A stretch of 64,000 bases of DNA from Patiria miniata (taxonomy: Eukaryota; Echinodermata; Asteroidea; Valvatida; Asterinidae), in assembly GCF_015706575.1 (NCBI RefSeq), contig NW_024037063.1, positions 21,080,927 through 21,144,926 on the forward strand, written 5' to 3'. Below the pieces are notes generated by a model, which did not search any database, was not told where the DNA came from, and was given only the letters and a program-made list of their open reading frames with translations. Made by a program: the position numbers and the translations under genes. Of this stretch, positions 13,561-25,659 are shown piece by piece (the first letter of the stretch is position 1; every line of letters begins with the position of its first letter).

Positions 13561-16299
13561 CTAGTATTCGTTGCTGCCACGCCCGCCGGCCAACGGAGTG
13601 GTACGCCTGCAACACAAGGCGTGGCCGACGTTGATCGAGCCACTTGCGTAGATTCTCACAGCGCGCACGCCTTCTATATCGAAGGCGCACTCGTGCCCGT
13701 CGTCGTAATCGTAACAAGGACCGACCTTAGCCACACCAAGGTTTCCGGAAGCCCGTTCGCCAGGTCGAGGGTTGTACCAGCCGGGCTCCCCGGGAAAACT
13801 CCCATCTTTGGACTTGAAGTAGTAGGCTTCCTTCAACTGCTCCAGGGTGCAGACCTGCCGGTAGCAACTCTCGCATGCGACGGCAGCCATGCCCAGTTGC
13901 ATGTCTTCCTTAGTGATGCGGCCAATAGACTTCATCAAATAATCTATAGGCAAAACAAAAATAATTCCAACAAACCATGGTTCGTATTTTCGTCAGCAGG
14001 TAGCGCATAGACCTTTCGGAGTAGCTGTCACGGTGGGCTCTTTATAATGGCGAAACATTGTGCCAGGTATTGTGCTTGTAAAGTAACCGCCCCTTGACAT
14101 TATTATCTGAACAATAGCTGGCAGCCTAGTGCAATGCTTTCGCCATTAAAGAGGCCACTGCGCAGGCGCGGATCGAGGGTGGGGGGTGTTTGGGGTCAAC
14201 CCCCCCCCCCCCCAGCTCTGTCGATTTTTTTCATAACCTATGCGACGAACCTTCCTCCCCCCCCCCCGCTCTGACACCCCTACAAAATTGAACTGGTAAT
14301 AATCTCCGCCTGTGCCAAAATACGACAGAGCTAGATTGGTTAAGGGGGGGGGGGTGTACACTATATTGATTTGCTGATGGAAAAAAACACCTCCCCTGTA
14401 AACATTCCTGGATCATCTGCCCCTGTGATAGCATGCTACAGGTGAGGTCCACATGTTATGTACAGTGTCTTTTGGATAAAACCAGTAGGCCTACTTCATC
14501 AGAGACGGGCCATAAAGAGCAAGCAAGAAAAGTAGCCCTTTTTCGTTTTCAGGCAGATCGTTTGTCGGAACTGCAGCCTTGAGAAGGACATGCATGTCCA
14601 TTTTTTTCTAGAAATAACATGAAAAAAAAAAAGAAATTTGTTTCGGAGAAGGGAATCAGCAGAATTTCACATGGAATTATTACATTTTTTGGGTAAATAT
14701 TGTAATACACTTTTCCTTATAGAATAACGGTTTATGACGGACTATCCCAAGCGAAATATTTATGATGTTTAATAATATCGGTATGATTCAGCGAAATTCT
14801 TGCAGAAATTTTAGAATACTGAATTATTCCTAAAAAATATCTGCCGAGGTAAATCTACGGTGTGTTATGTTTTACACTGTTTAAAACATGACTTTAATCA
14901 AAACGTTCGAGAAAAAAATAATGACAACAGATATATCAAAATTTGACCACGACAAAAGGCTAAAAAAATGTCCATCGTCTTTATTTGCCCATAACCTATC
15001 CTTTCTCGTTTCTTAGCATTCGCCAATGATCAGCATAAACTTCAGGATACTTACGATCTCGCAAAGACAGACAGTTATTGTCCCACGACACCGACGGAGT
15101 AACAGCAAGAACCGTCAGCAGGAAAACAGTCATCTAATCAGGAAAGCAGGTGAGTAGTCAATCATGAGCCCTTAAAGGGAATGTACAACATTTGCTTTTG
15201 CTGCAATTTTCAGAAATAAATGGATTTGGAGGATAAGTATGTTATAGAAAATATTGCTAATCTGACTTATTTCACGTTTTGGGCTTGTAGATGCTGGAAA
15301 AACCAAGAACACCAACCATGTTCTTGTAGTCTGGTTCCCTGACCCCACTTAAGATGAAACGGAGCAATTAATACACATTGGGGAATTAGGTCATAGAATC
15401 AGTCTAGCACTGGCTTGTACCCCTTCACAGTTCTGTAATCAATTGCAAAGAAAAGTCAGAATAACTAAATATAAAAAAACTAGGAATAGTTTTTGAAAAA
15501 AAGCTAGTTTTCTCCAATGCTGGTCGGCCGACCAGCGTTGGAAAAATACAGTTTTTCTTGAAAATGTCAGCACATCAGGAGCCACGATTTTAAAGGATGC
15601 TTTAGACTGTCAGTCCCTAGCAATCCAGTTAGGTATTTCGTGATAATTTGATCATTTCGTTTTTTGATGTTTGCAAATGTTGAATCTTCCCTTTAATGCT
15701 GATAGTAAACTCTATTTTGATTGTTTGATTTCTGTCAAGGGTCGTTGCAAAGGTTACAAAAACCAGTAATCCACTTTACCTTCGCGTTAAAATATTACAC
15801 ATAAAAACTGCATGGGTACAACTAGTAAAAATATGGAAAAAAAAATAACTAACGTAGGAATTCAAAAGAGATAAGTAATAAAAAATAATAAAACACTGCT
15901 TCAGGGACTGACATGTGAGTATAATATACACACATTACCAAAAAAAGTGGGAAACGAGCAGTTTGAAACTACAAGACAAGATTTGAAAGTAAACAGGAAA
16001 TAAAGGCGTTAAATGACCAAAATTTGGTTTGGAAGTCGTTGAAGAGCAACAATCTATCATTGATTTACATCACCCCGACGCAATTTCTATCTTATGAAAA
16101 GCAAAATGAGGTTGTGGGGTATAAAAAATAAAAAGTATTTAACCCAATTCGATAGAATTAGGAGGTATCAAACCCAAAGTCCAAAAAAAAAAGAGTTAAA
16201 GACAAATTATTACACACATTATGAAACATATGCATAAATTGGTTCAAATGTAAAACAAGTGCATGAGGAAGAGCAGAACCTTACCATCACTTTGTACAT
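13561..16299 (-). CDS. Small secreted cysteine-rich protein, function unknown
   Basis: Three coding exons on the minus strand: 16299-16285 (five codons, MYKVM), 15133-15055 and 13943-13561. All borders are GT-AG and the phases agree (0, then 1), giving 158 residues. The assembled N-terminus MYKVMMTVFLLTVLAVTPSVS is a convincing signal peptide split by an intron. The mature part has eight cysteines (motifs NNCLS, VACESCYRQVC, GPCYDYDDGHEC, HALCC), consistent with a disulfide-rich extracellular protein. I do not recognise the family. The start is chosen because the first ATG has a good context (cacATGT after a TATA-like box upstream), and the ATG at 15133 directly follows an acceptor site, so it would be internal. 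Stop TAG at 13563-13561. Confidence 0.7.
14163..14425. mobile_element. hAT-like MITE with CAG...CTG ends (family 'GCGGATC')
   Basis: It starts CAGGCGCGGATCGAGG and ends CTGGATCATCTGCCCCTG, with long C and G runs inside. It belongs to the same family as 23450-23752 and 32929-33159. It lies in intron 2 of the neighbouring minus-strand secreted-protein gene? No: it lies between its exons 13943 and 15055, that is, within its second intron. No exact 8-bp duplication was found here, so the classification rests on the ends. Confidence 0.6.
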
Positions 16300-16453
16300 G
16301 GTGATGCGTCGAGTCGATCACGAGAGCACACAGAAATAAGTAGACGACGTTTTACTCTCTTTTTGGGCGTGTTGGTCGCTTCGATGCTGGTCTGGCAATG
16401 CCACACGGGGAGCTGCTCACGGCAATATAAAGATTGTGCCTCTTTTCTGTCCC

Positions 16454-16461
16454 CTTATAAA
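16454..16461 (-). promoter_or_regulatory. Candidate TATA box for the cysteine-rich secreted gene
   Basis: Read on the minus strand, TTTATAAG lies about 155 nt upstream of the proposed start codon at 16299. A second AT-rich match (tttatatt) lies about 25 nt downstream of it. A start of transcription near 16425 would leave a leader of about 125 nt. Confidence 0.4.
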
Positions 16462-16634
16462 CTAGGTGCACAGTGCCAAAGGTAGAGCTATAGCTTCTGC
16501 AGACAACTATTGTGTCATCTCCTTAGTGGTTGCAGTCATTGTACTTAGGGTTAATGTGTCGCGGGAAACCAGATTTAAGCTGAACTGTTTAAAAGGCCAC
16601 TGATTAAGTCGGGCACAAACATCTGAAAACAGAC

Positions 16635-16795
16635 AATAAATGACCTCACCCGGTTGGCCTATGCGCTTTTCATGCGGATAGCTTTCTTTATTTCTATGGT
16701 TTCTTATATATTTTTTTCCCCTCTGACGGTGGGGTCGGTCGGTCAAAAAAACATATCTGAAAAAATTACAGTTGCAACCGTATAGTAGAAGATGG
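16635..16795. repeat. Direct repeat, copy 1 (partner 17400-17560)
   Basis: About 160 bp (from aatgacctcaccc to gttgcaNccgtatag) is repeated in the same orientation at 17400-17560 with moderate divergence. Both copies contain tttctttattt.aatggtttctt and cggtcNgtcaaaaaa. Between them are about three copies of a phrase 'gtccacttaNcaaa'. Confidence 0.65.
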
Positions 16796-16806
16796 AGCCG
16801 GTGCGA

Positions 16807-16990
16807 CTCCACTTATCAAATCAGAGCTAAAAATTCATCCCCAGCCCAGTGCAAGTCCACTTTACCAAACCACTGCAGATAACAAATATCACAGCCCAGT
16901 ACTAGTACTAGTCCACTTACCAAACCATTACTAAAAAAAAATACCCCAGCGTCCACTTATCAAATCAGAGTTTAAAAATATACCCCAGCC
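16807..16990 (+). repeat. Degenerate short tandem repeats ('gtccactta.caaa' unit)
   Basis: The phrase accact(t)taNcaaa...ccccagc occurs about four times between 16807 and 16990 at irregular spacing. No coding content was seen. Confidence 0.5.
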
Positions 16991-17399
16991 AAGGTCAGGT
17001 CAGCTTTGTTTATGTCGAACGAACGCCGCTGTGTCGTGGGGTTTCCCCGCATTCCGTCGAACAACTGCTCAGTACTATTTGAAGTTTGGGGTATCGGACA
17101 TATTCAAAGTCTCATCCTCACTGTCTGCTAACTGTCTGCCAAAATCTGTACACACGGGCGACTCGTAAAAGTCTAATTTTCATATGGCCAAGCTTGACTT
17201 ATTGCAAGTACAGCGTGTGAGTCTAGTTGACACAACGTGTTTTTCTATGACTAATTTTACTTTCGCTGTACACAGTACCATTTACAAAGGCTTTACACAA
17301 GTCAGCAATACCACCTGCTTGCACTGCAGTCACGCATATTTGGCTCTGAATGGTTGTTATTCCGAAGGCCAAAAAAGTAGGGCACAAAAATATAAATCA

Positions 17400-17560
17400 T
17401 ACAAAAATGACCTCACCCAGTGTGCCTGACCGTCTTATGCACTTTTCGTAACGGTGTTCTTCTTTATTTCAATGGTTTCTTGTATTTTTTTGCCTCTGAA
17501 GTAGTCGGTCAGTCAAAAAACTAATATTCCAAAAATTATAGTTGCAGCCGTATAGATGAC
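17400..17560. repeat. Direct repeat, copy 2 (partner 16635-16795)
   Basis: Second copy of the 160-bp repeat described at 16635-16795. Confidence 0.65.
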
Positions 17561-18725
17561 TTAATTAGATGATGCCAAGTGCGTATCGTCTCTAATTTTA
17601 TTCTTGCAATGAGTTTATCATGAGTTGATCACTGAATAACATAGGTGTAGCTAGCAGGAGGTTTATATAAAGTTGGTTATGTAAAGACTGCCCCTTTCCA
17701 GTCAAATGCCCTTTTTTCAGCAGCGCTTACCCCTCCCCCCTCCAATATTTGTAAAGAGTGCTCTTCTGTTGTTAATAAATGCCTTTTTTTCATAACAAGT
17801 ACCCTTAAAAAAAATATCGTGCCCTTTCTTTGTGCCATCGGCCGTCACTGGTGCCTTTTTAAAAAAAATGAATTTCGCGCATGTTTTGCACTGAAAAGCA
17901 CCATATATTGTCCGTTAGTGTGCATAATCCTCAGTTTTGACTTTTACGGAGGAAGAACACATGTCTACATTTCAGCGCGGATGTGCAAGTGCCCTTTTCA
18001 GGATATTTTTATTCCCACCCCCAACCAAAATGAACTTGCTACGCCCCTGAATAATTATTGGGCAAGGTGAAGTCGACTGAAATGTTATCTGCACCAATCA
18101 GCTCACTATAGTGTAATGTTTTGGCAGTAGTGGCAGCCATGACATACCAGTAAAGGTGTACAAATGACACCTTTGATGAGAGGCAACATCCTCATCTTCT
18201 GGGATTCTATTGGTAGCTGTACGCTGTACAGCGTACTCAGCATGCGCCCGGAATCTAGTACATGTATCGTATCTTGCCTATACGCGATTTGTATGTTTTT
18301 CATACCACAGGAGGCTGTGTGTCATAAAGTGTAATGCACTTGTTTTATACTCCCGTCGGCCGGAGGTGGCATACGTTATACATTGTATTGGCATTGAGCA
18401 CCTGTCTTCGGGGACAGTTCGCACACTTGACTCCTATAAAGTTTGTAAGCTAGGCCTCGTATTTGCTGTGATGGTTACGCTTGGAATCGCTTAGCTGTCT
18501 AATCTTTGTGATATAATTTTGGGCCAACTTTAAGATGCCTCAGGGTAAGAAAGTTAAAGAGGTTGTGGAATGCTCGAAGACATTTCCGTCATTTTTCGGG
18601 TATATGTAGCCTAAGGTGTGATGACATAAAAACGACTATTGTTTCTGTCATGAAATGAATACAAAAGGTACTTTTGAGAGCTGTTTTTCAGGTCCTGTTT
18701 CGACCCGAACGTGCAATTTGTGCAA
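17561..18725. other. Non-coding stretch
   Basis: Short ORFs only, without family motifs or splice-site pairs. Phrases such as 'gtgcccttttc' and 'ctacgcccctgaat' (about 17690-18055) look like degenerate transposon sequence. Confidence 0.4.
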
Positions 18726-18759
18726 AAGTCGTCGTTGGGGGCAGCAAACAAAACATAGT

Positions 18760-18832
18760 AAATCGTGACGTAATAAACAGGACTCCCTATGCAGCGTAGT
18801 ATAAACGAGTCCTGTTTATTACGTCACGATTT
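18760..18832. repeat. Perfect 26-bp inverted repeat with CRE-like cores
   Basis: The 26 bases at 18760-18785 are exactly complementary to 18807-18832, separated by 21 bases. The arms include TGACGTAA and its mirror TTACGTCA, which resemble ATF/CREB-type sites. Weaker complementarity continues outward (agtcgtcg at 18727 versus cgacgact at 18851). It is either a small inverted-repeat element or a cruciform-prone site. Confidence 0.6.
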
Positions 18833-19667
18833 TTCTGATTTTACGAAGAACCCGACGACTGTTGATTTCAGTTATGCGCTCGCCGACCAACAAATTACTC
18901 GATGAATATCAGTTTTATTAACATATAAACGCACATTACAAAGGAATGGGAGTTTGTCATTATGATATATATGGGTCTACTCTACAATAAAAAAAAATAT
19001 AAAAAACAAAACGACTTTCAGCATTCCACAACTTCTTTAATTCATATAAGTTTGTACTGTATAGATTCTGAACTTGAACATGTGTTATTGCATACTGTAC
19101 ACCCATTATTCTTTTTATGTTTTCTGGATTTTTTTTCGGGGGGGGGGCTTTTTAGTCATAAGCATTTCCATAATGAATCAACTAATTAAGAGCTAATCAA
19201 GGAGAAGTCTGTGAGGTCCGATGATTGCAGTTTCACTAACGAATGAGCCTGTCATTTTCCTTAATTGGTGGGCGGATTTCCGCCTCTGATTAATACAGCA
19301 GGGCCGACCGGTACAGAAAAGAAAATGGCGTCGTAGACAGGATGGAGGCGTACTTCGCAAGATGCCTTGCAGTCCTGCTGATGCACTGTTAAAAAAACAA
19401 ACATGGAACTGATCAACGCTTAATTACAGTAAGCGTTAATCGGCGCCAAGGTTTTTCTTAAGGCCTTCATGATTTTAGATTAATGAGGCTCAGCTGGTGG
19501 TGGACTGATCTCTCCTCCCCCCCCCCCCTGACTATACAGCAGCACCGACCACTACACAGCCTCATACCTGTCATTAAATCCAGACTCTTTAAAGGCACAT
19601 TGTAACCAATCGGCAATGATTACTAAAATCATTTGGGCATTGTTTAAAATGTCTTTAACATACATTC

Positions 19668-19850
19668 ATATTAATTTGTGGGTTCGAGCCCCGCCGTGGC
19701 CATGCGTGTTGTGCCCTTTTGTACGGCGCTGTTCCTCAATTACTCCTCTCAACCCAGGTGTTAAATGGGTACCGGCATTATTCAATGCCGGGAAGGTAAC
19801 ATACTCGCTGTGGAGGAGGTGTGACGATCCCCCACAGCAGCATATGAGTC
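19668..19850 (+). repeat. 5'-truncated tRNA-derived SINE
   Basis: It starts at a B-box GGTTCGAGCCCC and continues into the body with caacccaggtgttaaatgggtaccggcatta, a variant of the tail seen at 53037-53065 (tacccaggtgtataaatggctaccggcatta). The A-box half of the tRNA head is missing. Confidence 0.6.
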
Positions 19851-19854
19851 TGGC

Positions 19855-20128
19855 CCGAACAAGAAATCGAATTCCAATTTGACAAATTCGTTTAAGTATG
19901 CTATTATATTACTCAGAGCTCGGACTGTGTTGAGCATTAAAAGTGTATAAACCCTCTACCCTTTCATCATTAGATTTTAAATGTATCAGTCTTGTTACAA
20001 AATATGTGTTTTTTTCTTTACAACAATACATTTAACGAATTCCAACCAAGCCCGAACAAGAAATCGAATTCCAACTTGACGAATTCGTTCCAGTAAATTA
20101 TTAATCTGAACACGGACTGTGTTGCAGG
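19855..20128. repeat. Pair of direct repeats of about 80 bp
   Basis: cccgaacaagaaatcgaatt followed by a similar 60-bp sequence ending near cggactgtgttg occurs at 19855-19935 and again at 20050-20128. The spacer is about 115 bp. Confidence 0.65.
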
Positions 20129-20439
20129 TAATCGAAAAAAAATTCTCAAAATAATCTAAAAATAGGCAAAGATTCAATATCTATAACACAGTTTTTGTTT
20201 ACATTGTGACAAAAAAGAAATCAGTAATAAACTTGTTAAAGCACAAATATCTTCAGTTAATAAACAACTTAATCTGGTTACATTAAAAATACTTCTTCAG
20301 CATCAGGTTTTCTCCGAATTAATTATCAAAGTACATGTATTTCCACAAAATACTATTTCAAAAGAAAATTAAAACCAATCACCAATGTTCGTGTAAACGT
20401 ATATGTTTCTTATCAGTTAGGGCCTACGTGTTATTTTTT

Positions 20440-20620
20440 TTGTTCAGAATGCAAATTGAATCGGTTACTATATAGAGTTCTTCACTGGACGTGATAGAAC
20501 TTTCTAATGCGATGCCATCTTGGAAATCAAAGCGAGGCAAAGAACGCCAGCCGAATATCACCCGCGCTAAATCGTCCAGAGTGTATTGTACCCTAAGCAC
20601 TGCCAACTGCATGTTAGATG
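20440..20620 (-). other. Possible orphan exon or gene fragment
   Basis: On the minus strand an open frame (about 20616 to 20478) reads LAVLRVQYTLDDLARV... FGWRSLPRFDFQDGIALES and is bordered by a plausible acceptor (aacatgcag) and donor (ATA|gtaacc). No matching neighbouring exon and no recognised family were found, so it may be a decayed gene or transposon piece, or chance. Confidence 0.2.
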
Positions 20621-20734
20621 AAGGTACAATGCATATACCCATGATCAGTTACTCACTGACATATAATTCTATTTGTCTGATGATCGACGCAGCTGGCGCT
20701 CTGAAAGCTCTCAAAAATAGTTTTTAAAGTTTCA

Positions 20735-23440
20735 TCGTCACCGAAACCCAGCTGAAACTTGAAATTCAAGAAATTCTTACGCAGTGTAATGTAAGCCAAA
20801 TGTAAACCTCTTTCATTTTGACGACCTTCTGTTCTGATCGTCTTCTAATTTCCTCTCACACAGTTGAGAGCCTACCCGGTGCACTGCTTGAATCACTGGT
20901 ATATGTACATGCTATGCCTTTCAATGACGTGCATACATGTAAATCCTCGAACTTTCATGAACATTACGGGGGGGGGGGAATTGTATTTCTTGAAACAAGA
21001 ACTTCAGTTGCACTTGCAGAAGAATTGCCTTGCTTTGATTTTTAAACACGAACTTAGTTCTACATAACGCCATCTGTAACAAAATGGCCATTACTCAATG
21101 AATGTTTTTCCGATTGGAAAGGTTTTTCGTTGTTGAAAAGCTAATGAACTATGCTCTCATTATGTATCGATATTTCGATGCACATGTATATTCTTTTTTA
21201 AAGCAGTGAAAAGGGGGCGCTTTGAGGGTTCGGTTATTTTTTTTGGGGGGGGGGGGAACACGCTGTGTAATGACTTATCTAATTTTCTCCAGGCGTTTTC
21301 TTATCTTACGAATGACTCAATGTGAAGGTGGGATTTTCATTTCAGTTTGGTCCTAGCTAGCATCGTCACATTCACAGCACCACTGATTCAGTTAATAACA
21401 CGACAATCATGTCTGATTTCCATAAAGGACGACCATCAACAAAGGAAATGCAGCCTAAACCATTACAGGCTGATAAAACAAACAACCTCTTCCTTCAGTT
21501 ACCTCCGTGCATTTTTACTTAATATTCAACTTTGTATTTACAAAATAAAAGCTTCTTTGTAAGACGATAACAAGGAAATATATGGTGCTTCTAACTGTTG
21601 TATATTTTTTTCTCCAAACAGATTGTGATTTTGGTTGTTAAGTAAACCAGTTGAAAGCCCTGAGATGTGTTCACGTCCTCTCCGCTGGTGTAAAGGTGAG
21701 TAACTGACGACGACTAGGGCTGGGCAGGCGGATGATGAATAAAGTTCTTTCAAACTCTGACCTAGATCGGAGAAAGAATATCAAATGAACTTTTTGTTGA
21801 CTGATACATTAAGCATAATAATCTGCAGACACAAGGAATCGATTTGCGAGTTAGGTACGGACAAATATGGACCAATATACTGATTACAAAACTGGAGTTA
21901 TATAATCAGTGACAGCGAGGTCGGAGATTAAAGGATGAAAACAAAGACAATTATTTTCCTAGCAGACAGCGATCTGAACAGCCTCAGATGTTGTTACGCG
22001 CTAGCATGAAATGGGGCAATAAACATCAAATTCGGTCTTGGATCAATACTTTTTCTCACACGTGAAAGTTGATGTTCATAGATATAATAATAAATTTAGC
22101 GGAAAGCCGAATCTATGGGAGACTAGTTATTCTAAAGAGAAATATACAGTTTAATAAGCTTATTGTTGCTTCAGGACCATTTGTGAACTGGTTATCTTCC
22201 CTATTTAAATGTGTAACGGTTCAACTACAGCAATGACCCCAACTATGATAGTTCGGGCGGTGTGAACCAAAGTTTTACATTTGGCTTGAATCTCGTCTGA
22301 TGAGAAGCGAAAATGAGAACTATGAACTGGTGTGTTGACAATCCGCTGTAAAGCAGCTTAACCATTTCAGGTGATAGGAAAAGATCCAGGTTTTAATTAC
22401 CGTGCGAAAGTTATCTACAAAGGATGTAGCTTTGCAGTGTGCAATCTGGTGTGTTAAACGTGGTTGGAATTCAGGTAACATGAGGAGGGGTTCTATCCTC
22501 AAGGATACACAAAAGAATAATAACGACTCGGCCAACTCCTGGTTAGACGCGCGATAACGGCCCGTACAGGTGGCAATTACCATAAATACTTGTCAACAAA
22601 GACTCAGCTTAACGGTCTCACTGCACTCGGCGGCCATCAAATGTGCAGGGCTCTGTGCCCGATCTGGTGTCGAAGTCTGTCAAACCAGCTAATTAACTTT
22701 TTGAATATTCATGATCCTACGTTTTTGGTCTTGTGAATTCTGATAAGTGAACACAATGTCGTTAACTTTAAAATGAACTATGAAATGTCGCATTTGTTTT
22801 TTTTTGGTTCGGGACCAAATCTCTCCAAGCTTTTAATGAAAGCCTAAATAATAACACAATTTGTGTCAATGGTGTCCTCCTCGGAAAAAAGTGTCACATT
22901 GACGTTTATTTCCTGGGTAAATACATCATTTATGGCGACAAAAACTTCACAATACCATCTGTTATATCCTGAAGTATTTATTTTCAAACAATTGTGGAAC
23001 AAGTAAATCTAACATGAGGAGTGGTTTTGCTTACAGTGTTATGAATATTTCCGTCTTAGATGTCGTGCAAAAAAAACCCGACAAAATGGCACACCTGGAA
23101 AACTCGCGATTAACATGCCAATGGGTATTAGTGCCTGTTACCACGCGTCTATAACCAATTAAGGTAAGTCCGTTCAATGCATTTTGTACTAGAGCTCGTT
23201 CATCCGTGTGTGTAGGATCTGTGTATCACTCCACGGAAGCGAATACTGATCACGTTTCTCCTCCTTCGGATGCCACGCGAGTGTACAGTGATCACGCACT
23301 TTGATTTGTCTATCTTACAAAACCCGCAATGGATTCTGAATGTCTGCAAGTTGTGCTTGATCAGTCGACAAAAAAAACTCGTTTTAATGCTCTTTCTCTG
23401 GTCGAGGTCAGTCACACGTCAGTCACATCACCTTTACACT
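20735..23440. other. Gene-poor stretch, nothing recognised
   Basis: No exon, RNA gene or clear repeat boundary was found. There are two G-homopolymer runs (about 20970 and 21245), probably ends of degenerate elements. Confidence 0.4.
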
Positions 23441-23449
23441 AGCGGAGAG

Positions 23450-23752
23450 CAGGCGCGGATCCAGAGGGGAGGGGGGTGTCAACCCCCCCCCCCCCCTAGC
23501 TGTGTCCAATTTTTTCTTTTGTTTTTTTCCATACAAATTCCCAAAAAATTAGTCGAAAACCCACCCCTGCTGTGACACCCCAAAAAAGTTTATACTGGTA
23601 TAATGTTTGCCTGTTCAAAATACGGCACACCATTCTGTAATCTTGATTTTACGGAGGCCAAGTGTCCGGAGAAAAAAACCTGTGTACGTTTTAAGATTTA
23701 TTTGCTGATGAACCCCCCCCCCCCCCTGCTAAAATTCCTGGATCCGCCCCTG
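23450..23752. mobile_element. hAT-like MITE, CAGGCGCGGATCC ... GGATCCGCCCCTG
   Basis: A 303-bp element with inverted CAGGCGCGGATCC / GGATCCGCCCCTG ends and internal C-runs. It shares the internal phrase acggaggccaagtgtccgg with 11750-11775 (opposite orientation) in the element at 11649-12116, implying related or recombined families. The flanks share only gagag, so the target duplication is uncertain. Confidence 0.7.
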
Positions 23753-23909
23753 GAGAGGACGTAAACGCTCAGGCGCGGATGGCGGGGGGGGGGGAGTTCA
23801 AGGAAATGCCCAAAATTATTGGAAAGGAAATAAATGGACAGAAAACATTGGGACATTGACATAAATATTGCACGATTTTTTTGGGGGGGGGGGATTTCAT
23901 TGAACTATT

Positions 23910-24105
23910 ATGATAATGTTATCATTGTTCACATGATTTTCCATAGGCGACTTGGTGAATTTGAAGCTCATCAATACTGACGTTTAGCAAGACTACTTGA
24001 TGATATCTGGAGACAAGGTAAATGCACTCAATATTTTGGATATAACAGTAGCCATTTTGGATCGTTACTATGTCCTCATAATTATCCAGTCATTATAATG
24101 CTTAA
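23910..24105. repeat. Dispersed repeat, copy B
   Basis: Closely similar to 6205-6425. Here it lies next to another element end (caggcgcggatggcgggg at about 23771), again in a transposon-rich spot. Confidence 0.7.
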
Positions 24106-24888
24106 GAAATGTAAGAGTGTGTAAGTAGAATCAGAAGAGCGAAATCATATGCTTTGGCAATATCCGAAAGATTCATATGGAGAAAACTTTCGGATGAAGA
24201 CTTAAGATTTAACCAGCGTTTTATACTTACTAATTCAGATAGTTGTCTGTTATAACAAGGGTTTTTTTGCGAGTTGCTTTTGGACACAAATGTGAGGTGT
24301 TGTGAAATATTTCAGTTTACACTAACATTGGTGATTGTTTTTCTTTGGAATGCAATTTTAAAAAAATGTTATTTTGTGAAATGAATGGACATGTGGACAA
24401 CAACACAGTAGCTCACGTTACATTGAGGTGGGTCGTGGGTCAGCCCCGCCCTGTTATTTTATTAAGTTAAAATATGGAGGCTTGATTTTCCTCACTGCAA
24501 ATCCCTGAAATGAAGCCCACAAAACTATAAGAGGCCAACAAATTAAACATCTGTTGATTTGGCAATACGTTTTTCAAATGGACATGGACACATAATTAAA
24601 CATTCTGCATTTGAAAGTTTCCTCATACTTTGCCCTGGTGGAAACATCGTTTTAGTTCCTAATATGCGAGTCGTACGCCACCAACCCACAATTATTAAAA
24701 GTGATCAGTCACCAAATCTCTAGAGGGATATATTTCGGTGACTCGCGTTACAACAACTCGCGTTACAGTTTGTCACCCGATTTAAAATATAGTAAGAAAC
24801 TTAAAGTAAGAAATAGATCTTTTGGAACAACGTAAGAACCTTTCTGTGTACCTTAAAAGCAACAACTTACAGTAAAACTTGCATTATT

Positions 24889-25264
24889 AAGGCCTTTTCA
24901 CACTAGAGCCTCTCAACCCAGGGTTGAACTTAACCCTGGGCGAGCCCAGTGCTGTCTGGGATTGAGTTTTGGATTGTTCAACCCCGCATTCAACCCCGCG
25001 TCATTTCGCACTTGTTTAGTGCAAACCAAGCTTAATTCGCCCAGTTACTACCGTTTTGAACCCCGGGGTGAGATTTTCAATCCGGCTTGAAAATCTCAAC
25101 CTTGGTCTGGAGCAGGGTTGAGTTCAACCTGGGGCGTAATCAATCCTGGGGTTGAAGCGGGGCTAGCTCAGGGTTGAACATTTCCAAGTGTGAAACGCGG
25201 CATGTTTTCAACCCTGCGTCAACCCCGTATCAACCCCGAGATTTGTCCAGTGTGAAAAGGCCTT
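24889..25264. mobile_element. MITE with aaggccttttcacact termini
   Basis: The 16-bp terminal repeat at 24889-24904 is perfectly inverted at 25249-25264. The interior is built from many copies of the phrase caacccNg / cNgggttga in both orientations. The left flank reads TTAA at the border and the right one TTTT, so a piggyBac-like TTAA target is possible but not shown. No coding capacity. Confidence 0.7.
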
Positions 25265-25484
25265 TTGGCATGTACAAACTAGTTGCCAAAATGACCACCT
25301 TAAATCAGATATCCATACCCTTTCGACAGTCCAGTTTCCCCATACGATACTCGGTTGCTCAGAGGGTAACAGGCTTGTCCTCTTGTTCCTGCAGAAATCC
25401 ACAACCCAAATCGGAAGCCATCTCAGATTATAGTTACACGATTATTGACACAGAGCATGGTTTCCCTACCCAGCACTTTATTTG

Positions 25485-25655
25485 TGTACACTGTTATTTT
25501 GGTTGTGTAAAAATCAGACGGTTGTGTACTATATGAACCTAGCAGCTTGTTGTGTAAACTGTTGTTTATACAACTTGTGTAAAATATTACACAACTTGTT
25601 CATAGTTTTTTTACACAGCTGGTTGCTAGGTTCATATTATTACACAACCGAAATC
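25485..25655. repeat. Hairpin-forming inverted repeat
   Basis: The sequence at about 25520-25546 (ggttgtgta...tatgaacctagca) is inverted at about 25622-25649. The inner part repeats 'ttgtgtaaa' and its complement many times. It could fold into one long imperfect hairpin; probably a small MITE. Confidence 0.6.
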
Positions 25656-25659
25656 ACAT

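Noticed and set aside
13481..14010. Plus-strand 170-codon open frame at the cysteine-rich gene
   Set aside because: It is antisense to an exon with correct splice borders and signal-peptide partner exons on the minus strand.
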